Shown here: piece by piece, positions 9,501-20,337 of the stretch
Layout of the letters: each line of letters starts with the position of its first letter
How positions within the stretch are numbered: position 1 is the stretch's first letter
Assembly: GCA_002633005.1 (NCBI GenBank)
Contig: NMRA01001141.1
Coordinates: forward strand, 1 to 49,822
Source: Phoronis australis
Taxonomy: Eukaryota > Phoronida > Phoronidae
Direction: 5' to 3'
Length of the DNA: 49,822 nt
The notes under the pieces: generated by a model
What the model was told of the DNA's origin: nothing
Database searches by the model: none
Seen by the model: the letters and a program-made list of their open reading frames with translations, nothing else
Translations under genes and position numbers: made by a program

Positions 9501-12147
9501 TTTACCTTTGCGGAAATCCATGAGAGATGAGTGGTTTTTCTTTAGTTATTGAGCGCATGTGTTCGAGTACAGACCAGAGTCAGCACGTTTTTTTGGCCTT
9601 ATTTCTCAATTCCTCTTGTTGAATTTTAAAACCTATGCTGTCATGACTAGGAACATTTTAAGTGCATCTGGATAGACTTAGCTAATTTCTAGATGGGAAA
9701 TTTAGAGCAGCTAGTGGAAGGAAGTGCAGCTTTAAATTCGTGTTTGTATCTCACAATGTTTCACTTGGAATTATAGCCATGTACGATCTTCTCATCTAAT
9801 AGGCAGCTCACCACTGGTTTGCATGGAGCTACCTTCGTCAACGCAAGTGTCAATTCTAATTCATACTTTTCTAACAAATAATCCTTTCTTCGTGAACCAT
9901 CTGGTGAATGACAAGTCTCTTGATTTATTTCCAGGTGACTCCAAACCCAAAGAGCCGCCAGCGGCTGCAGAGGTGGACGTCTCACGACTGTTGTTCAAGG
10001 TTGGTCGCATCATCGACGTGTCTAAACATCCAGATGCTGACGGCCTCTATGTGGAGCAAGTAGAGCTGGGCGAGGCATCGCCGCGGACCATCGTCAGTGG
10101 ACTTGTGCAGCACGTACCCATTGAGGAGGTTAGTGTCCACCGATTTTGCTTTCAATATTGTGGAAATGTGCAATTTTCCGTTGTCATTTTTATCAGAAAT
10201 AGACATTACAGTTGAGCTACTTTGATTGGTCAAAAAGGGCCGGCTTAAAAATAGATATGATATTAATGAAGTTATTGATCGTGTCTAGTATATTGGGCAT
10301 GCCAGTGTCTATTGCCTTGGGACATACCATTTCACACAGTGGCGAGTGTCAAATGACTTGACTTAATTTTGCAATCCTCGCAAAAACAAGAGTTGTGCAG
10401 TAAGGTGAGGTGACACTTGTTCCAAGGGCGATACTGAGGTTGGAATGGAGTTCCTATATGTTGTTCTGGTTTATTTCATCTTTCTGTTAAGTAGGTCACT
10501 TTTGACTCGACAATGTAGCACTCACTGTAGTTATTACGCTTCTTGTTTCTATGGTATTATTGCTGGAATGTTGCTCATGCATGGTATTACGGCCTTCTTA
10601 AATTGCTTCATTCTCATTTGATCTTACTTTAGCGCTCAGCATGACTTTCAGAAAAGTCTTTCCTCATTCCCAGTGTGGTTTGTGCTGTACAGGTACCACT
10701 AAACAATAAACAGTTGGTTATCAAATTTTTTCAATTACTCCTTACAAACAAGGTAGCCGGCCTTTGAAATATAACGTGACTATTTTGATAAACTGTGTAA
10801 ACTAGTTAAAGAACTGTTGTGCAGTCCTACACAAACTGCTACTAAAACATGTCTGCAACAGGTGTGAGTCTGAATTTTTTCAAGAGTCCTGTTTCAGTCT
10901 TCTTTATTACTTCTTAAGTCCTTTATGTCTTCTTGGGATAGGATGAGACTATTGTCATCCTGACCTTTTCTTTTAATCTTAGACTTGTAGACCTGTTTTA
11001 GCAGCTGTCTGGATGAGGCTGTGAGACTTCACTTGTTTGAGGTATCGTGAAAATTGCAGTGCTTTTAGGGATATGACCATTGTGATAGTGAAGAATGACC
11101 GTGTTTTCTTGGTGCAGATGCAGAATCGTCTTGCCATTTTCTGCTGCAACTTGAAGCCAGCCAAGATGAGAGGAATACTGTCACAAGGCATGATCATGTG
11201 TGCTAGCTCGGCAGAAAAGGTTGAAATAATCAATGTACCTGAAGGAAGCATACCTGGAGACAGGATCACATTTGACGACTATGCAGGTACTGCTTTTTGT
11301 CCTCGCTTATATTCATTTTTTAGAATTTGAGTGCACGGCTGCTGGCTTGCAGAAGTTTTAGGGCAGTCTGTCAGGGCAGCAAAGTTGGTAACTTTATAGA
11401 AGTGTTTTGCCAGATAATATTGGTCTCTAGAATTGGGACTGGTTTCACCATCTACTGCAAACATGCAACACTTGACTATGAAAAGAATATTCATGAGATG
11501 TGTACTGTAGTTTACAGGCACTTTGCACTATTGTGAAATTACTTGTTCTCCAGCTAGGTGGCAGTAAAGGCCAATAGTCTTGTACGAGGCAAAAAAGTGA
11601 CCAAAACATTTTCTTTGATATGATTTAAATGAGTTTAAAATACTCTGCTGTTTAACACAATCATGAAGTTTGGCTTAGCAGCAGAATGTTCGGTTGCTAT
11701 TGTAGAGCAAATTGGTTTGTTTATATGCTACTACTAATTCTTGTAAAGTTCCTTTTCTCACCGAGAATGCCCTTTAAGATAATAACCATCACAGCAGCTG
11801 TAATGTTCCAGCCTGACATATGCACATTGTGGGTAAATGTTGATGAATATAGATTGATGGTGTAGTGCTTGGGGAGCACCCTTTTGCTCTAAATTAAGCT
11901 TAATATGTATAGGAACAAATTCATCAATGGCAGAAAAAGTGGAAACAGAAGAGAGTATGAATTTCCATTTCATATTTTAGGAACACCAGATGAGCAGCTG
12001 AATCCTAAGAAGAAGATATGGGAAAAAGTAAAACCCGATTTGCAGACAAACTCCGATCGTGTGGCCACCTACAAAGGATGTCCATTCAAGATTGAAGGAA
12101 AGGGATTTTGCATAGCACCGACTGCAGCTAACTCTGCTATTCAGTAA
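6515..12147 (+). CDS. AIMP1: AIMP1 / p43 (EMAP-II precursor), six coding exons
   Basis: Scaffold protein of the cytosolic multi-aminoacyl-tRNA-synthetase complex, with a tRNA-binding EMAP-II domain. Exons: 6515-6638, 7003-7116, 8792-8974, 9935-10128, 11118-11286, 11981-12147, all with GT-AG borders and matching phases (1,1,1,0,1). They total 951 nt, or 316 aa; human AIMP1 is about 312 aa. Residues 1-80 are a leucine-rich coiled coil ([30 protein letters not shown]) that in the family binds arginyl-tRNA synthetase. Residues 80-150 are a Lys/Ala-rich linker ending KKEAKEKKG. Residues 155-255 are the OB-fold tRNA-binding domain ([37 protein letters not shown]). Residues 256-316 are the EMAP-II C-terminal extension ([15 protein letters not shown]). 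The start is chosen because AAAATGG lies just after acceptor TTCCCCTTGCAG, with no in-frame alternative. The gene appears intact. Confidence 0.96.
7480..7705. mobile_element. MITE in AIMP1 intron 2
   Basis: The arms AATGGCCACTAGGTGGGGTG (7480-7510) and its near reverse complement CCTGATCAGCACTCCACC (7676-7705) form a roughly 28-bp terminal inverted repeat with few mismatches around a 170-bp non-coding core. It lies wholly within the intron between exons 2 and 3 and does not touch the splice sites. Confidence 0.6.
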
Positions 12148-12202
12148 ATGAACATAGTGTTGGGGAGGCATGCAATTTTCAGTGGTTGCTAAAGAGGCTC
12201 TG

Positions 12203-12208
12203 AATAAA
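12203..12208 (+). promoter_or_regulatory. AIMP1 polyadenylation signal
   Basis: AATAAA lies 56 bases after the AIMP1 stop codon and is followed by a GT-rich stretch (GAGGTTTGAGTG), as expected for cleavage and polyadenylation. Confidence 0.65.
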
Positions 12209-12209
12209 T

Positions 12210-12562
12210 GAGGTTTGAGTGTTAAAGGTGCTGTGTCTGAGCTTTTTACACTTTTTTAAAATGTGGGCAGAAATCACACTTATGTAGAAAGAGAAATATT
12301 AATGTTTAGGGGAATAGTCTTTATGAGTGCAAGAAAGGTGTTCATTTCACAAAGTTCCCAATGTTCTAGAAACTTTCTTCACGAGGAGCCATAATTGGGG
12401 TCTCGTGCCTTTGCTCAGGTGTTTTGTGCAATGGGCCCAACCATGAGGCCTGCGCACGTCTGATGCACCGCAAATGACATCAGACCACCTGCACTATTTT
12501 TTTAATTTTTTTAGAAATTTTGCAACATTCTATGGAAGTGAGTGACACTTTTGTGACTTCTT
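12210..12562. other. No gene recognised
   Basis: AIMP1 3' flank. Nothing coding and no partner repeat seen. Confidence 0.4.
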
Positions 12563-13400
12563 GTTTGGCCATCGATAAATTTTCGTCATTAATAATTAAT
12601 TCACGCTGTTAATAATAATTAATTTACCCTCGTAATTTACATTCTCTGCTTTCACTAATTTGGTCAGCAGTAGCTAATACGAAGACGACCTCGTTATTTC
12701 ATCTCTGGTGCCAGTAAGGGGTTAGATGTTGTTATACTGGCCTTAATGACACTAGTCGTGATTACAACTACATCTGAAAAAAAATCGTTTTTGCGAATTC
12801 TTAAACCACCTATCGCTGTACAATCCGTCTAATGTATTTACGCTCCTAACTATGCTAATGTATAGCAGGAATTTAGGACATTGCTGTTTGAACATCATCT
12901 GCGCTAAACAAAGGGTATTCACTGACAACTTAATAATGTGAAAACAAAAAATACAAATAAGTGACCTTTGCACTAATGATCGACATACCTTGGGGGTTCA
13001 CACAGCCCCCATCATGAAGTGTTTTCCCCCACGTCACGATAGTTACTGGACATGGTTGAGTGATATGCAGCGGATCATTTTCATACAAAACTCGTTCTAA
13101 ACATCTGACAATTTTCAACGTACTTCATATTCACATCGTGGCTATACGTTTTGGGTTTCTAACTAAATTGACCTTGCAAGCGCATAGATAAGGAAGTAGC
13201 TTGCAAGTTAGTTTTCCCTTAGGCCTTGGTCACCGTGATAGTACCGAGCGATGCTTGGTCGGTCAAGCTGATCGAGAGTTCTATCCCTATGCCAAGTGGC
13301 ACGGTGATCGGGCAATTTCTCATCGGATCGCCGCCAGTGACCAGATAACCCCCTTTTACTGCAGCAAACTCAATGGGTCGGCGTTTATAAAGTTTGTGTA
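12563..13400 (+). mobile_element. Family D element, internally deleted copy
   Basis: It aligns in direct orientation with 46410-49077. The left part (12563-13083) matches 46410-47045: GTTTGGCCATCGATAAATTT, the TTAATAATTAA-rich stretch, AGCTAATnCGAAGACG, and GCGGATCATTTT. The right part (about 13090-13400) matches 48750-49077: AACTCGTT, TACTTCAT, CTTGGTCG, AGCTGATCGAGAG, ACTCAATGG. About 1.7 kb present in the longer copy, including its THAP exon, is missing here. It is non-coding and probably a non-autonomous derivative. Confidence 0.6.
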
Positions 13401-14067
13401 ACTCTCGCACTCGAATTAGAGTGATTTCTGGGCTTATAAAAAACAGCGATTCGTTGCTGTTTGAGACCAGGTTAAACAAGTTGGCATAATCGAGCGGATT
13501 TTATGCGTACACCTAGCATGGCTTCAAGTAGTAATAAAACGAATTGCACTGGCTGATATAGGATGTCGGAAGCCTTGGGGGCAAAGGAGGCTATCAAGTG
13601 ACGTGTCGACTCTTACCTCCAAAACCAGAAATCATTTCCAATCGGAACTTGAGGAGGAAAGTGAGACCAGAACTGAGCTCCGCGAATCTAACAAAGGACA
13701 CTGGTGTGATCTTGTGCTTCGCTTGTAATACATCAGTGGCGATATCTCGTGAAATCTTGCGTTTAGTGAGATTCTCGCGTATATTGAACGTACGAAAAAT
13801 AAACAGTTGGCATTAAAGAGGCATGGAACGCGAAAACTCATAAGAATACTTTTTAAACCGATCTTTGCAAATCTACTTCTTCGGGATGCTAACGTGAGTA
13901 AGAGTTGTTTACTTTGAATATTAAAAGAATTTAAAGAAAACTGGCCAGATTCATTGTTTTCGAAACACAGACGAAGTATAAGCTCTTTCCTCCCCATACA
14001 GTTTTCAAATTATCCGCCTGTAATAATATATGTGCGCACATGCGCTCAAACAAGTCGAACCGGGTAC
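13400..14067. other. No gene recognised; decayed M1 fragment
   Basis: The minus-strand frame 13632-13997 is Ser/Leu/Arg-rich without a recognisable domain. Bases around 13727-13765 (GGCGATATCTCGTGAAATCT) resemble the core of the M1 MITE in reverse orientation. No intact gene. Confidence 0.4.
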
Positions 14068-14194
14068 AGTTCAGTAACTCTTGGTCCTCGCTAAAAGCAA
14101 GACTTCGTGAGATTGCTTGAGATATTGCCGTGTATTTTAAAAGAGTTCACGTGCTTATGGCTAGATTGTAGCGAGGTCCTTGCGTTACTGAACT
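14068..14194 (+). mobile_element. MITE family M1, copy 2 (best preserved termini)
   Basis: Termini AGTTCAGTAAC..TTGGTCCTCGCTA and TAGCGAGGTCC..GTTACTGAACT form an inverted repeat of about 25 bp around a core with AAGACTTCGTGAGATTGC. It matches copies at 5089-5219 (reverse) and 27564-27702 (same orientation). Non-coding. Confidence 0.65.
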
Positions 14195-15105
14195 CTACCC
14201 TGGTTGCTGCTTGAAGTCACCATTGTTTTGGTCACATCAAAGGTTAACGGTCACATTTCCATATAAGGGAATGTGCTTCGTTTATGCCTTGCCATACCAA
14301 ATAAGGAGACGATGTGACTTTACGGTGTGGGAGAAAAGCCGCCGAAGTGACCAGCAGTTGGCAGATCGTTTTTTTTTTCAAATTTGAAACTAACGAAAAA
14401 TGTTTTAACATGACAGGAATTCAAAATCTTTACGAAAAAACTAAAAATAACTGGTGAACAATTTGACTTCTGTTTCAGTGGCAGAGAACCACTTCGAATA
14501 ATGCAATTTAGTCTGTTTTCACGTTATGTGCCACTTTGAAACAAAAGTGACTGTGTAAGAAACCAAAATCGTCGACAAGAGAAACAATATGTTAAATGTA
14601 ATAGTGTGCATCATTCAGGTATAAATGAATCAATGTCTCAGTCACTTATGTTTTCATATGACTTTATTCCGATAAATTGTTTCCTGGTTTTACAATGATT
14701 ATTGACATCGTTATACCCCCAGCAGTATCAGCATTTACTGTATGCCGTAGGAAGGTCAAATACTTTGCCATTGTTGCATCCTATTTAATCGCCCCAGTTT
14801 TCCTCTGTTTGACTCGACTTAAACTGGAATACAGTCGCAAACTAAATGATACACCTTTGCTCTCTTCATTTTGTTATTTTCCGTATAAAAGCCGTAAGAA
14901 CGCTTCAGCACAGTATAACACCTGCCACGGAAGAGTATCCCATCTTTTCCCACTTCAACACAGTCAACACTGTAAAGACAAACATTGTGTACAAATTACA
15001 ACAAGTGGATTTCACGGATGAAGAGTGTCGTTTCACTCAAAATGGGATTATAATTAAACAACAATGCGAACGGTGATAATGGATGATGAGTTGAAATAAC
15101 GTATT
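14195..15105. other. No recognised gene; unassigned open frames
   Basis: Overlapping plus-strand frames at 14677-15021 and 14846-15076 contain a stretch (HFNTVNTVKTNIVYKLQQVD) that reads like protein, but I recognise no family. A possible acceptor precedes it (TATAAAAG near 14890). It could be an isolated exon or chance. Confidence 0.25.
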
Positions 15106-15109
15106 GTTC

Positions 15110-15770
15110 TAAATTCCCCTCGAACCCCACACCCGACGACCCCCATTACCCACAGCATCCCCGACCTGCGACAATAGAGGTATTTTTGGGCTTTTTGCAA
15201 ATTTCATGATCTTATTACATGTACGTCCCTGAGTTACTTTCTCATTAAACCTAACTACACGAATCTGCTCTGGCTCAAGGCTGGTAATTAAAACAGAAAG
15301 TGGCTTAAGAACGTGATCTGAAGTGGCGGATTGTGTCTATAGTCTACTATCGTTGTCACGGAAATAGTTCCACGAGCAACTACCAATGACCCTGTTCTAA
15401 CTTTGGGAGAGAGTACGTTAAACACATAATTTCATGTTTGTTTTGTTATTTGCTTTTTGTCGTATACTCCTTTACAACATAGGCCATGTAACTTTTACTG
15501 AAGAGCAGACGAGACGACTATACTCTGTAACAATGGTAGGTTTTTGATTTGATTTGATGTGGTCGCGTTTTTTTTTTTTGTTCTTGGCTTTCAAACTTGA
15601 CGAATCGATTCTCTTCATTGAAAAAAAAATATGTTCGGCGTTCTTAATACCAGCCAGACACAGCAAAACCGACGGTGAGTTGATAACCTGACTGAGCCGA
15701 ACCCCTTGGCTTTGGGTATTGTAGCTAGGTGATGGGTCGTCGGAGATGTGGTTCGAGGGGGTCTTAAAAC
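15110..15770. repeat. Weak inverted repeat bounding 0.65 kb
   Basis: CCCCTCGAACC..CGACGACCC near 15117-15142 recurs inverted near 15725-15765 (GGGTCGTCGG..GGTTCGAGGGGG). The arms are about 45 bases with several mismatches. It may be an old non-autonomous DNA element. The interior has T- and A-runs but no gene. Confidence 0.35.
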
Positions 15771-15863
15771 AAGTTCAGGTTTAATTACATATTAATAATA
15801 CATAAAAACGGTTCCAAATGGTCAGTGCAACGGGTCCACCCGAACAGCCTGCACAAGTTGGCA

Positions 15864-16015
15864 CAGTGCTGTAGTGGGGCGTAGATGCACGTAGGCGCAG
15901 CCAACCACCTTTTGCCATTTGAACTTAACGCCTACGCACCGTAAGGTACGTTCAGTGCTCAAGGTGATACGGTGAGCTTTGGGCGCCTACTTACCTCTAA
16001 TTTTACCACGCACTG
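15864..16015 (-). mobile_element. hAT-type MITE, copy 1
   Basis: Ends are CAGTGC...GCACTG, typical of hAT elements. Flanking 8-mers AGTTGGCA (15856-15863) and GTTTGGCA (16016-16023) agree at 6 of 8 positions, as a decayed target duplication would. The whole element is the reverse complement of 41647-41792. Non-coding. Confidence 0.65.
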
Positions 16016-16135
16016 GTTTGGCATAGCGTCTGCAATTGCGGTTTGGTCATTTGCGCAGATGAGTTGAAAAACCTTTTATGAGAAGAAGTCTCACGTGACA
16101 GTTGACGGGCATTCCCATAACAAGTTATAATTATT

Positions 16136-16426
16136 ACTTACGCGTTGAGCATGCACTTGTATGGTTGAAATGCTGTTATCAGGGTTCTATAATAACCCTT
16201 TTTATTCTTGACCTTTGTTATTTTACTCATCTCGCATTGGTCACATGGTATACGCTTCAAAGGGTAGTCCGGCTCGGGTTTAGGACGTTTTGTGGTAATG
16301 TCTGGGTAGGCTGTCGTCGTAGGCCTACTCGTAGAAGTAGTAGTCTGGGATCTCGTAGAAGTAGTATTCTGGGATCTCGTAGAAGTAGTATTCTGGGATA
16401 AGCCATTTGTGGCGAAAATCACCGTT
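16136..16426 (-). CDS. Isolated internal exon: Thr-rich repeats plus Cys-containing segment
   Basis: On the minus strand an acceptor (CTTTCTATATAG) opens at 16426 and a perfect donor (GTAAGT) follows the last codons near 16138. Between them lies an open frame of about 96 codons. It holds three copies of a Ser-Gln-Asn-Thr-Thr-Ser-Thr-Arg-like octapeptide (a mucin-type, probably O-glycosylated linker), a Pro/Lys spacer, and a Cys-bearing tail (CDQC...GYYRTLITAFQPYKC). This looks like part of a secreted or surface protein. I could not find neighbouring exons or name the domain; an NTR/TIMP-like fold would be a guess. The repeat unit is 24 nt, so it may be polymorphic in length. Confidence 0.45.
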
Positions 16427-16429
16427 GCC

Positions 16430-16991
16430 TATATAGAAAGTACATTTAGTTTAGACAAAACATAAAATGCTTAAAGTTACATTATCGATTGCCGAAAATG
16501 CAGCTTGGGGATAATTGTTGGTGGGGACGGGCTTTTTGAAGTTTTTAGGTTTGACTTGAGCTACAAAACAACGGATGCTGTGATTTTGTTATAAAATGCC
16601 AGTGCTCGCAGATGACTGCAAGACATTCGCTGAAATCAAGACAGGCATTTTTATCAAAATACGCTTTCAAAATAATAGGTTTTATATGCGCTAACTACAA
16701 AGCGATACCGAAGCTAGTTTGCAGTGAAACTACACATGAGGATGAGGTTAAAGGTCATATATATTATGACAAACTGTTGTAATACGGGTGTGTGACTGTC
16801 TGCCACAGATGCAGCAGAAAGATGCATCCGCCCACCCAAAGAAGAGCGAGCGAAACGCAAAAATAGATTGTGTAAAATGGAGAATCAGTAGCTACGAAAA
16901 ATGACAACATGAAGTGGGACAGCTGGTTAAAATGACAATATAAAAACGTATACAAGACCCAACAAGGAGTCAAAATGAGAGTAACGTAAAC
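16430..16991. other. No gene recognised
   Basis: The minus-strand hydrophobic frame 16764-16973 has no identifiable domain. It lies upstream of the Thr-rich exon but shows no clear donor, so I do not join it. Confidence 0.35.
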
Positions 16992-16995
16992 TTAA

Positions 16996-17167
16996 AGGCG
17001 AAGGCAACCTTTTTTCATGTCACTTAGCAAAAATAAGGTTCGTTGATTATCCCAAACACATTTTTCACTTAATTACATCTTTTCGTAATTTGATTAATTT
17101 CTCGTCCTCTACTCCGGAAGTGACGTTTTGGGAGGCAAGAGTTTCTCGCCAATGTCTTTTCATTATA
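16996..17167 (+). repeat. Left terminal inverted repeat of the THAP block
   Basis: Begins AGGCGAAGGCAACC directly after TTAA and pairs with 25022-25197 at roughly 85% by eye. Confidence 0.65.
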
Positions 17168-17276
17168 GCAAGGAGTGTAGTAGTATAGGAGAGTTCACTT
17201 GTGAGTTCGCTGTTACCGCTACTACTAGCGCGCCAAGTGCTGACTAAGCAACTGTCAACCAGGAAGCGCCAAAACA

Positions 17277-18571
17277 ATGGGGAAGGACGCATTTTGCAGT
17301 GCGATAAATTGCATGAATTCACCCACGAAAACCCCAGACGTGTCTTTTTTTAGGTTTCCTAAGGATCCAGAAAGGTAAGAATTATCTGTTATTCAATAAT
17401 ATGATACATTGTCTTTCATTTTGTGTGTTCTGTTCACGGTTGTTAGACAAGTCGATTGCAGTCCCGTTGCCACTGTTGTCTGCAGTGTAGGCTAGGCCTA
17501 CTGTATAGCCGGGCTGCCGGCGGAAGGACTATGATGAACGTACGATGTGATCGTCAGCTATTTGGATACTTGCAGTCCATGAATTCCAAATCAAAATGTC
17601 ACAGGTACGATCGCAGGGATAATTTTAGGAAAACATACCCATGCCCATGCCATGGGTAATATGACTGGTGATACGGCCATGCCACAATCACAGTGAGGGC
17701 CACAAGTCTGTCATTAGTCAAGTTAGAGATCTGTGGGTCTCGGTGAAAAGGTGAAAAAATCAACATAATTTTAATGTAGAGCGTCATCAAAAATTTAATT
17801 CTATGTGTCAATAATGCGGAGGCGCGGCCCTGTTAAAATATCCGTGGATCAACATTTGAGTCCGAGTTTTTTTCAGTTAATTTGACACCAAAACGCTTTT
17901 GTCTCTATCACAATCACAGTATGACAGGAATTCTGTAGTGTAGAGTACTTTAGTGTAGGCTACCAGTCTTCTGTGAACCTAGTGAGTATGAGGTTTGTTT
18001 CTGAGTCTCTCAGTCATTGATTTCTGTTCAGGTGCAAGCGCTGGGAGCTGACCTTATGAATAGAGATGCAGCCTATTTGTCCAAGAACTGCAAGTTATGC
18101 TCTCATCACTTTGAGGAGTCCATGTTCATGAATGAAGAACAAGCTGGTATTGACTGCAGTGCCCGAACAATATTTGATGTCGTGAATCCACCAAAAATGA
18201 AGATGTCAGGGTCAAAAAGTTCTCCAGAAATTATATTACAGCTCTGGAGTAGGCTTTTTTGCATTTCTGATTATCATCTCACAAAGCAAGTACTGGAACA
18301 TCACGTGTAGAAAAGACAGTTAGTCAAAATCTAGTTTTCGTATTTTACTAAGGTTGATCAGATTGAAACATTTTATGAATGGTTAGCCTGTGATTTGGAG
18401 AGAGCCAAAATGAAACTGATGGATCATTCAGAGTCTGAGTGGTGGGCTGAAATTTTGTTAAACCCAAGCTATCCGCATCATTTTGCTTCTCGATGACAAA
18501 CATTTCTGTGAGTAAATTAGTTTTCAGCTTTACAACACATTTCTTTGGCGAAAGTGCTGTCTAGTGAATTA
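17277..18571 (+). pseudogene. THAP1-type zinc-finger gene remnant (THAP-a)
   Basis: Exon 1 (17277-17374) starts MGKDAFCSAINC and runs through a SFFRFPKDPE motif to an AG|GTAAG donor in phase 2. Exon 2 begins after TTCTGTTCAG at 18032 and continues in phase with CKRW. The frame then breaks within about 15 bases: the remaining THAP signature (ADLMNRDAAYLSKNCKLC, then HFEESMF, then ARTIFDVVNPP in place of AVPTIF) is in another frame to 18310. The C2CH ligands Cys, Cys, Cys and His are all recognisable. A further open run (VDQIETFYEWLACDLERAK, 18352-18497) and an AATAAA near 18570 may be the 3' exon and poly(A) site. THAP domains bind DNA and are found in transposases and in host proteins derived from them. 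The frameshift, and the position just inside a transposon terminus, point to a dead transposase N-terminus. Confidence 0.75.
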
Positions 18572-18579
18572 ATAAAGAG

Positions 18580-19437
18580 TGACAAGGTTGGTCAGATTTT
18601 CTTGTAGTATTGATTGGTGTATGTGTTGCCTATTTTGTACGTTTTTCGAGTTTGTGATTAATTTAAGCCCCAGTTGTGGCTAGGTATCAAATATGATCTT
18701 GTGGTCTGGCTTTAACTTACCTGAAATATTTACTAATAGGAACAGTGGGTATATGAAATAAAATTTTGGTTTTATCATCCAAGTCTTTTTAATTCAATTT
18801 TGTATAAAGCTATGTGGGTAGTGAATATTTTGATTGCTGTTCAGTACCTCTTAATTTTTTGTCATGATATTTTGAACTTTGACTAGTTATGAGTGATGAT
18901 ATACTCAATGTTACTTCATTTTGTAAGTCGTGATCTATTCTACAGATTAGCAAGTGCCTTGTAACTGTTGGTGAGTGGGAGAGTGGAATTGAGTCCTATA
19001 CTGGCATGTCTACGAAATAATGGAATGTTCTAAAATTGTATTACAATTTTGTGGTAGTGACGAATTGCCTTGCTTTCTTCTTCTCACTTGTGTAACACCC
19101 ACTGCACAAAACAATTGTCTGCATTGCTAGTAGCCTGGTGCATTGAATACTAGGGAACACATGTGAAATTGTTGGGTGGAGATGAAACCAGCAGTGAGCT
19201 GGGAGCAACATGTTTGTCAATGGTCAGGGGAGCAACCAAAACGTGTGACGATGCGGGAGGGGCTCAACACCCATGTGGCATACATACCCATTGGTTTTTA
19301 CCTGTTCAGCACTCCTCTCATGCAACCACCCTGGGAGGGGGTCAACACCCATTTGGCGCCCACCTGGTTTTTGCCTGGTACCCCCTTAGCTGGCACCTGG
19401 GTGGAATTCCCCTCTGAACCCCCAGGAGCAATCATTC
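18580..19437. other. Non-coding interior with a two-unit repeat
   Basis: No gene recognised. At 19258-19400 the motif GGTCAACACCCAT(G/T)TGG with following TGGTTTTT(A/G)CCTG occurs twice about 70 bases apart. The two overlapping frames through it are artefacts of this GC-rich repeat. Confidence 0.4.
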
Positions 19438-19441
19438 AAAT

Positions 19442-19561
19442 TGTTGAGAGCCTCACTCTGTATACGTTAGAGGGCGACACGATCGTCCGCCATCATTGGA
19501 ATAAACGACTTGAACGCGGTGTTGTAGTTGTCCGAACAAAAGACAAACTCACGGCTTAACT
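19442..19561 (+). repeat. Ty3/gypsy 5' LTR
   Basis: Starts TGTTGAGAGCC and ends CTTAACT, where the canonical ...CA end is not kept. It matches 23562-23681 with about eight differences. The boundary was chosen because it gives a 4-bp flanking duplication (AAAT) and an immediately adjacent TGG. Confidence 0.85.
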
Positions 19562-19580
19562 TGGTGTTAGGACGTGGACA
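19562..19580 (+). other. Ty3/gypsy primer binding site
   Basis: TGGTGTTAGGACGTGG follows the LTR without a gap and resembles the tRNA-Leu PBS (TGGTGTCAGGAGTGG) known from several metazoan gypsy elements. Confidence 0.65.
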
Positions 19581-20337
19581 ATGAGTGAATCAAAACACCC
19601 AAAGCTTATTTTAGCCGAGGACAAACAACTTAGCGTAAAACTGCGGCGCAAAAAGTTCAACTCATGGTGCATCCTGCAGAAAGGCTGACGTGACCCAGAA
19701 AAACCAGTCACTGATCCACAGCACTGGAAAACTGACAAAGCGTCCCTCGAAATAGCAGCTGTCTATGTAGCACTTCCCGACGAAGTGCTAAACGTTTTTG
19801 ACACTACAACCATTAATCTCATGTCCGAGGATGAGCAAAAACAACCATGGTCATATTTGAATAGACTGGAGACCCAGTTCGCCGGCAAAGATGACATCAT
19901 GCCCCAGTGACAATTCTTTAACTTGACACAAAAGCCGAATGAATCTGTGACCGACTTTGAGACAAGAATTCGCACGGTTGCCGCAAACACTAAATACGCA
20001 GACATGACAGATCCTCTACAAGAACTAATGAGAGATAGATTCTGCACAGGAGTCCAAAATAAAGACCTACGAGAACAGTTGCTTCACTCATTTTAAAGAA
20101 GACGGTAAAACTCCTCTAACTTTCCAACAACAGTTGAACAAAGCCAAGTCCTGGGAGGCAGCACATAAAACCAACATGACTATCATGCAAGCAGTCAGTC
20201 TTGATGAACAAGATAATTTCGCAGGCAAACGCCATTATGAGAACAAGCCGGCACCGGCTCAGTCTCAAACGTCCCGGTGGTGCTTAGGATCACGACATTC
20301 TTGGAAAGATTGTCCTGCCAAGAAACCAGGAACTTGA
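19581..20337 (+). pseudogene. gag: gag of the Ty3/gypsy element, inactivated
   Basis: The ATG at 19581 follows the PBS directly. The frame reads a capsid-like sequence (PWSYLNRLETQFAGKDD; FETRIRTVAANTKYADM; RDRFCTGVQNKDLREQLL), but has TGA at 19686-19688 and 19908-19910 and a frameshift near 20093. The C-terminal part (20134-20337) contains a nucleocapsid knuckle, WCLGSRHSWKDCPAKK, in which the first cysteine of the usual CX2CX4HX4C is a serine. The protein would package element RNA into virus-like particles. With these lesions no full-length Gag can be made. Confidence 0.85.

Noticed and set aside
16318-16401. Plus-strand Arg/Ser-rich ORF (16102-16401)
   Set aside because: It is the antisense of the Thr-rich minus-strand exon, which has proper splice sites.
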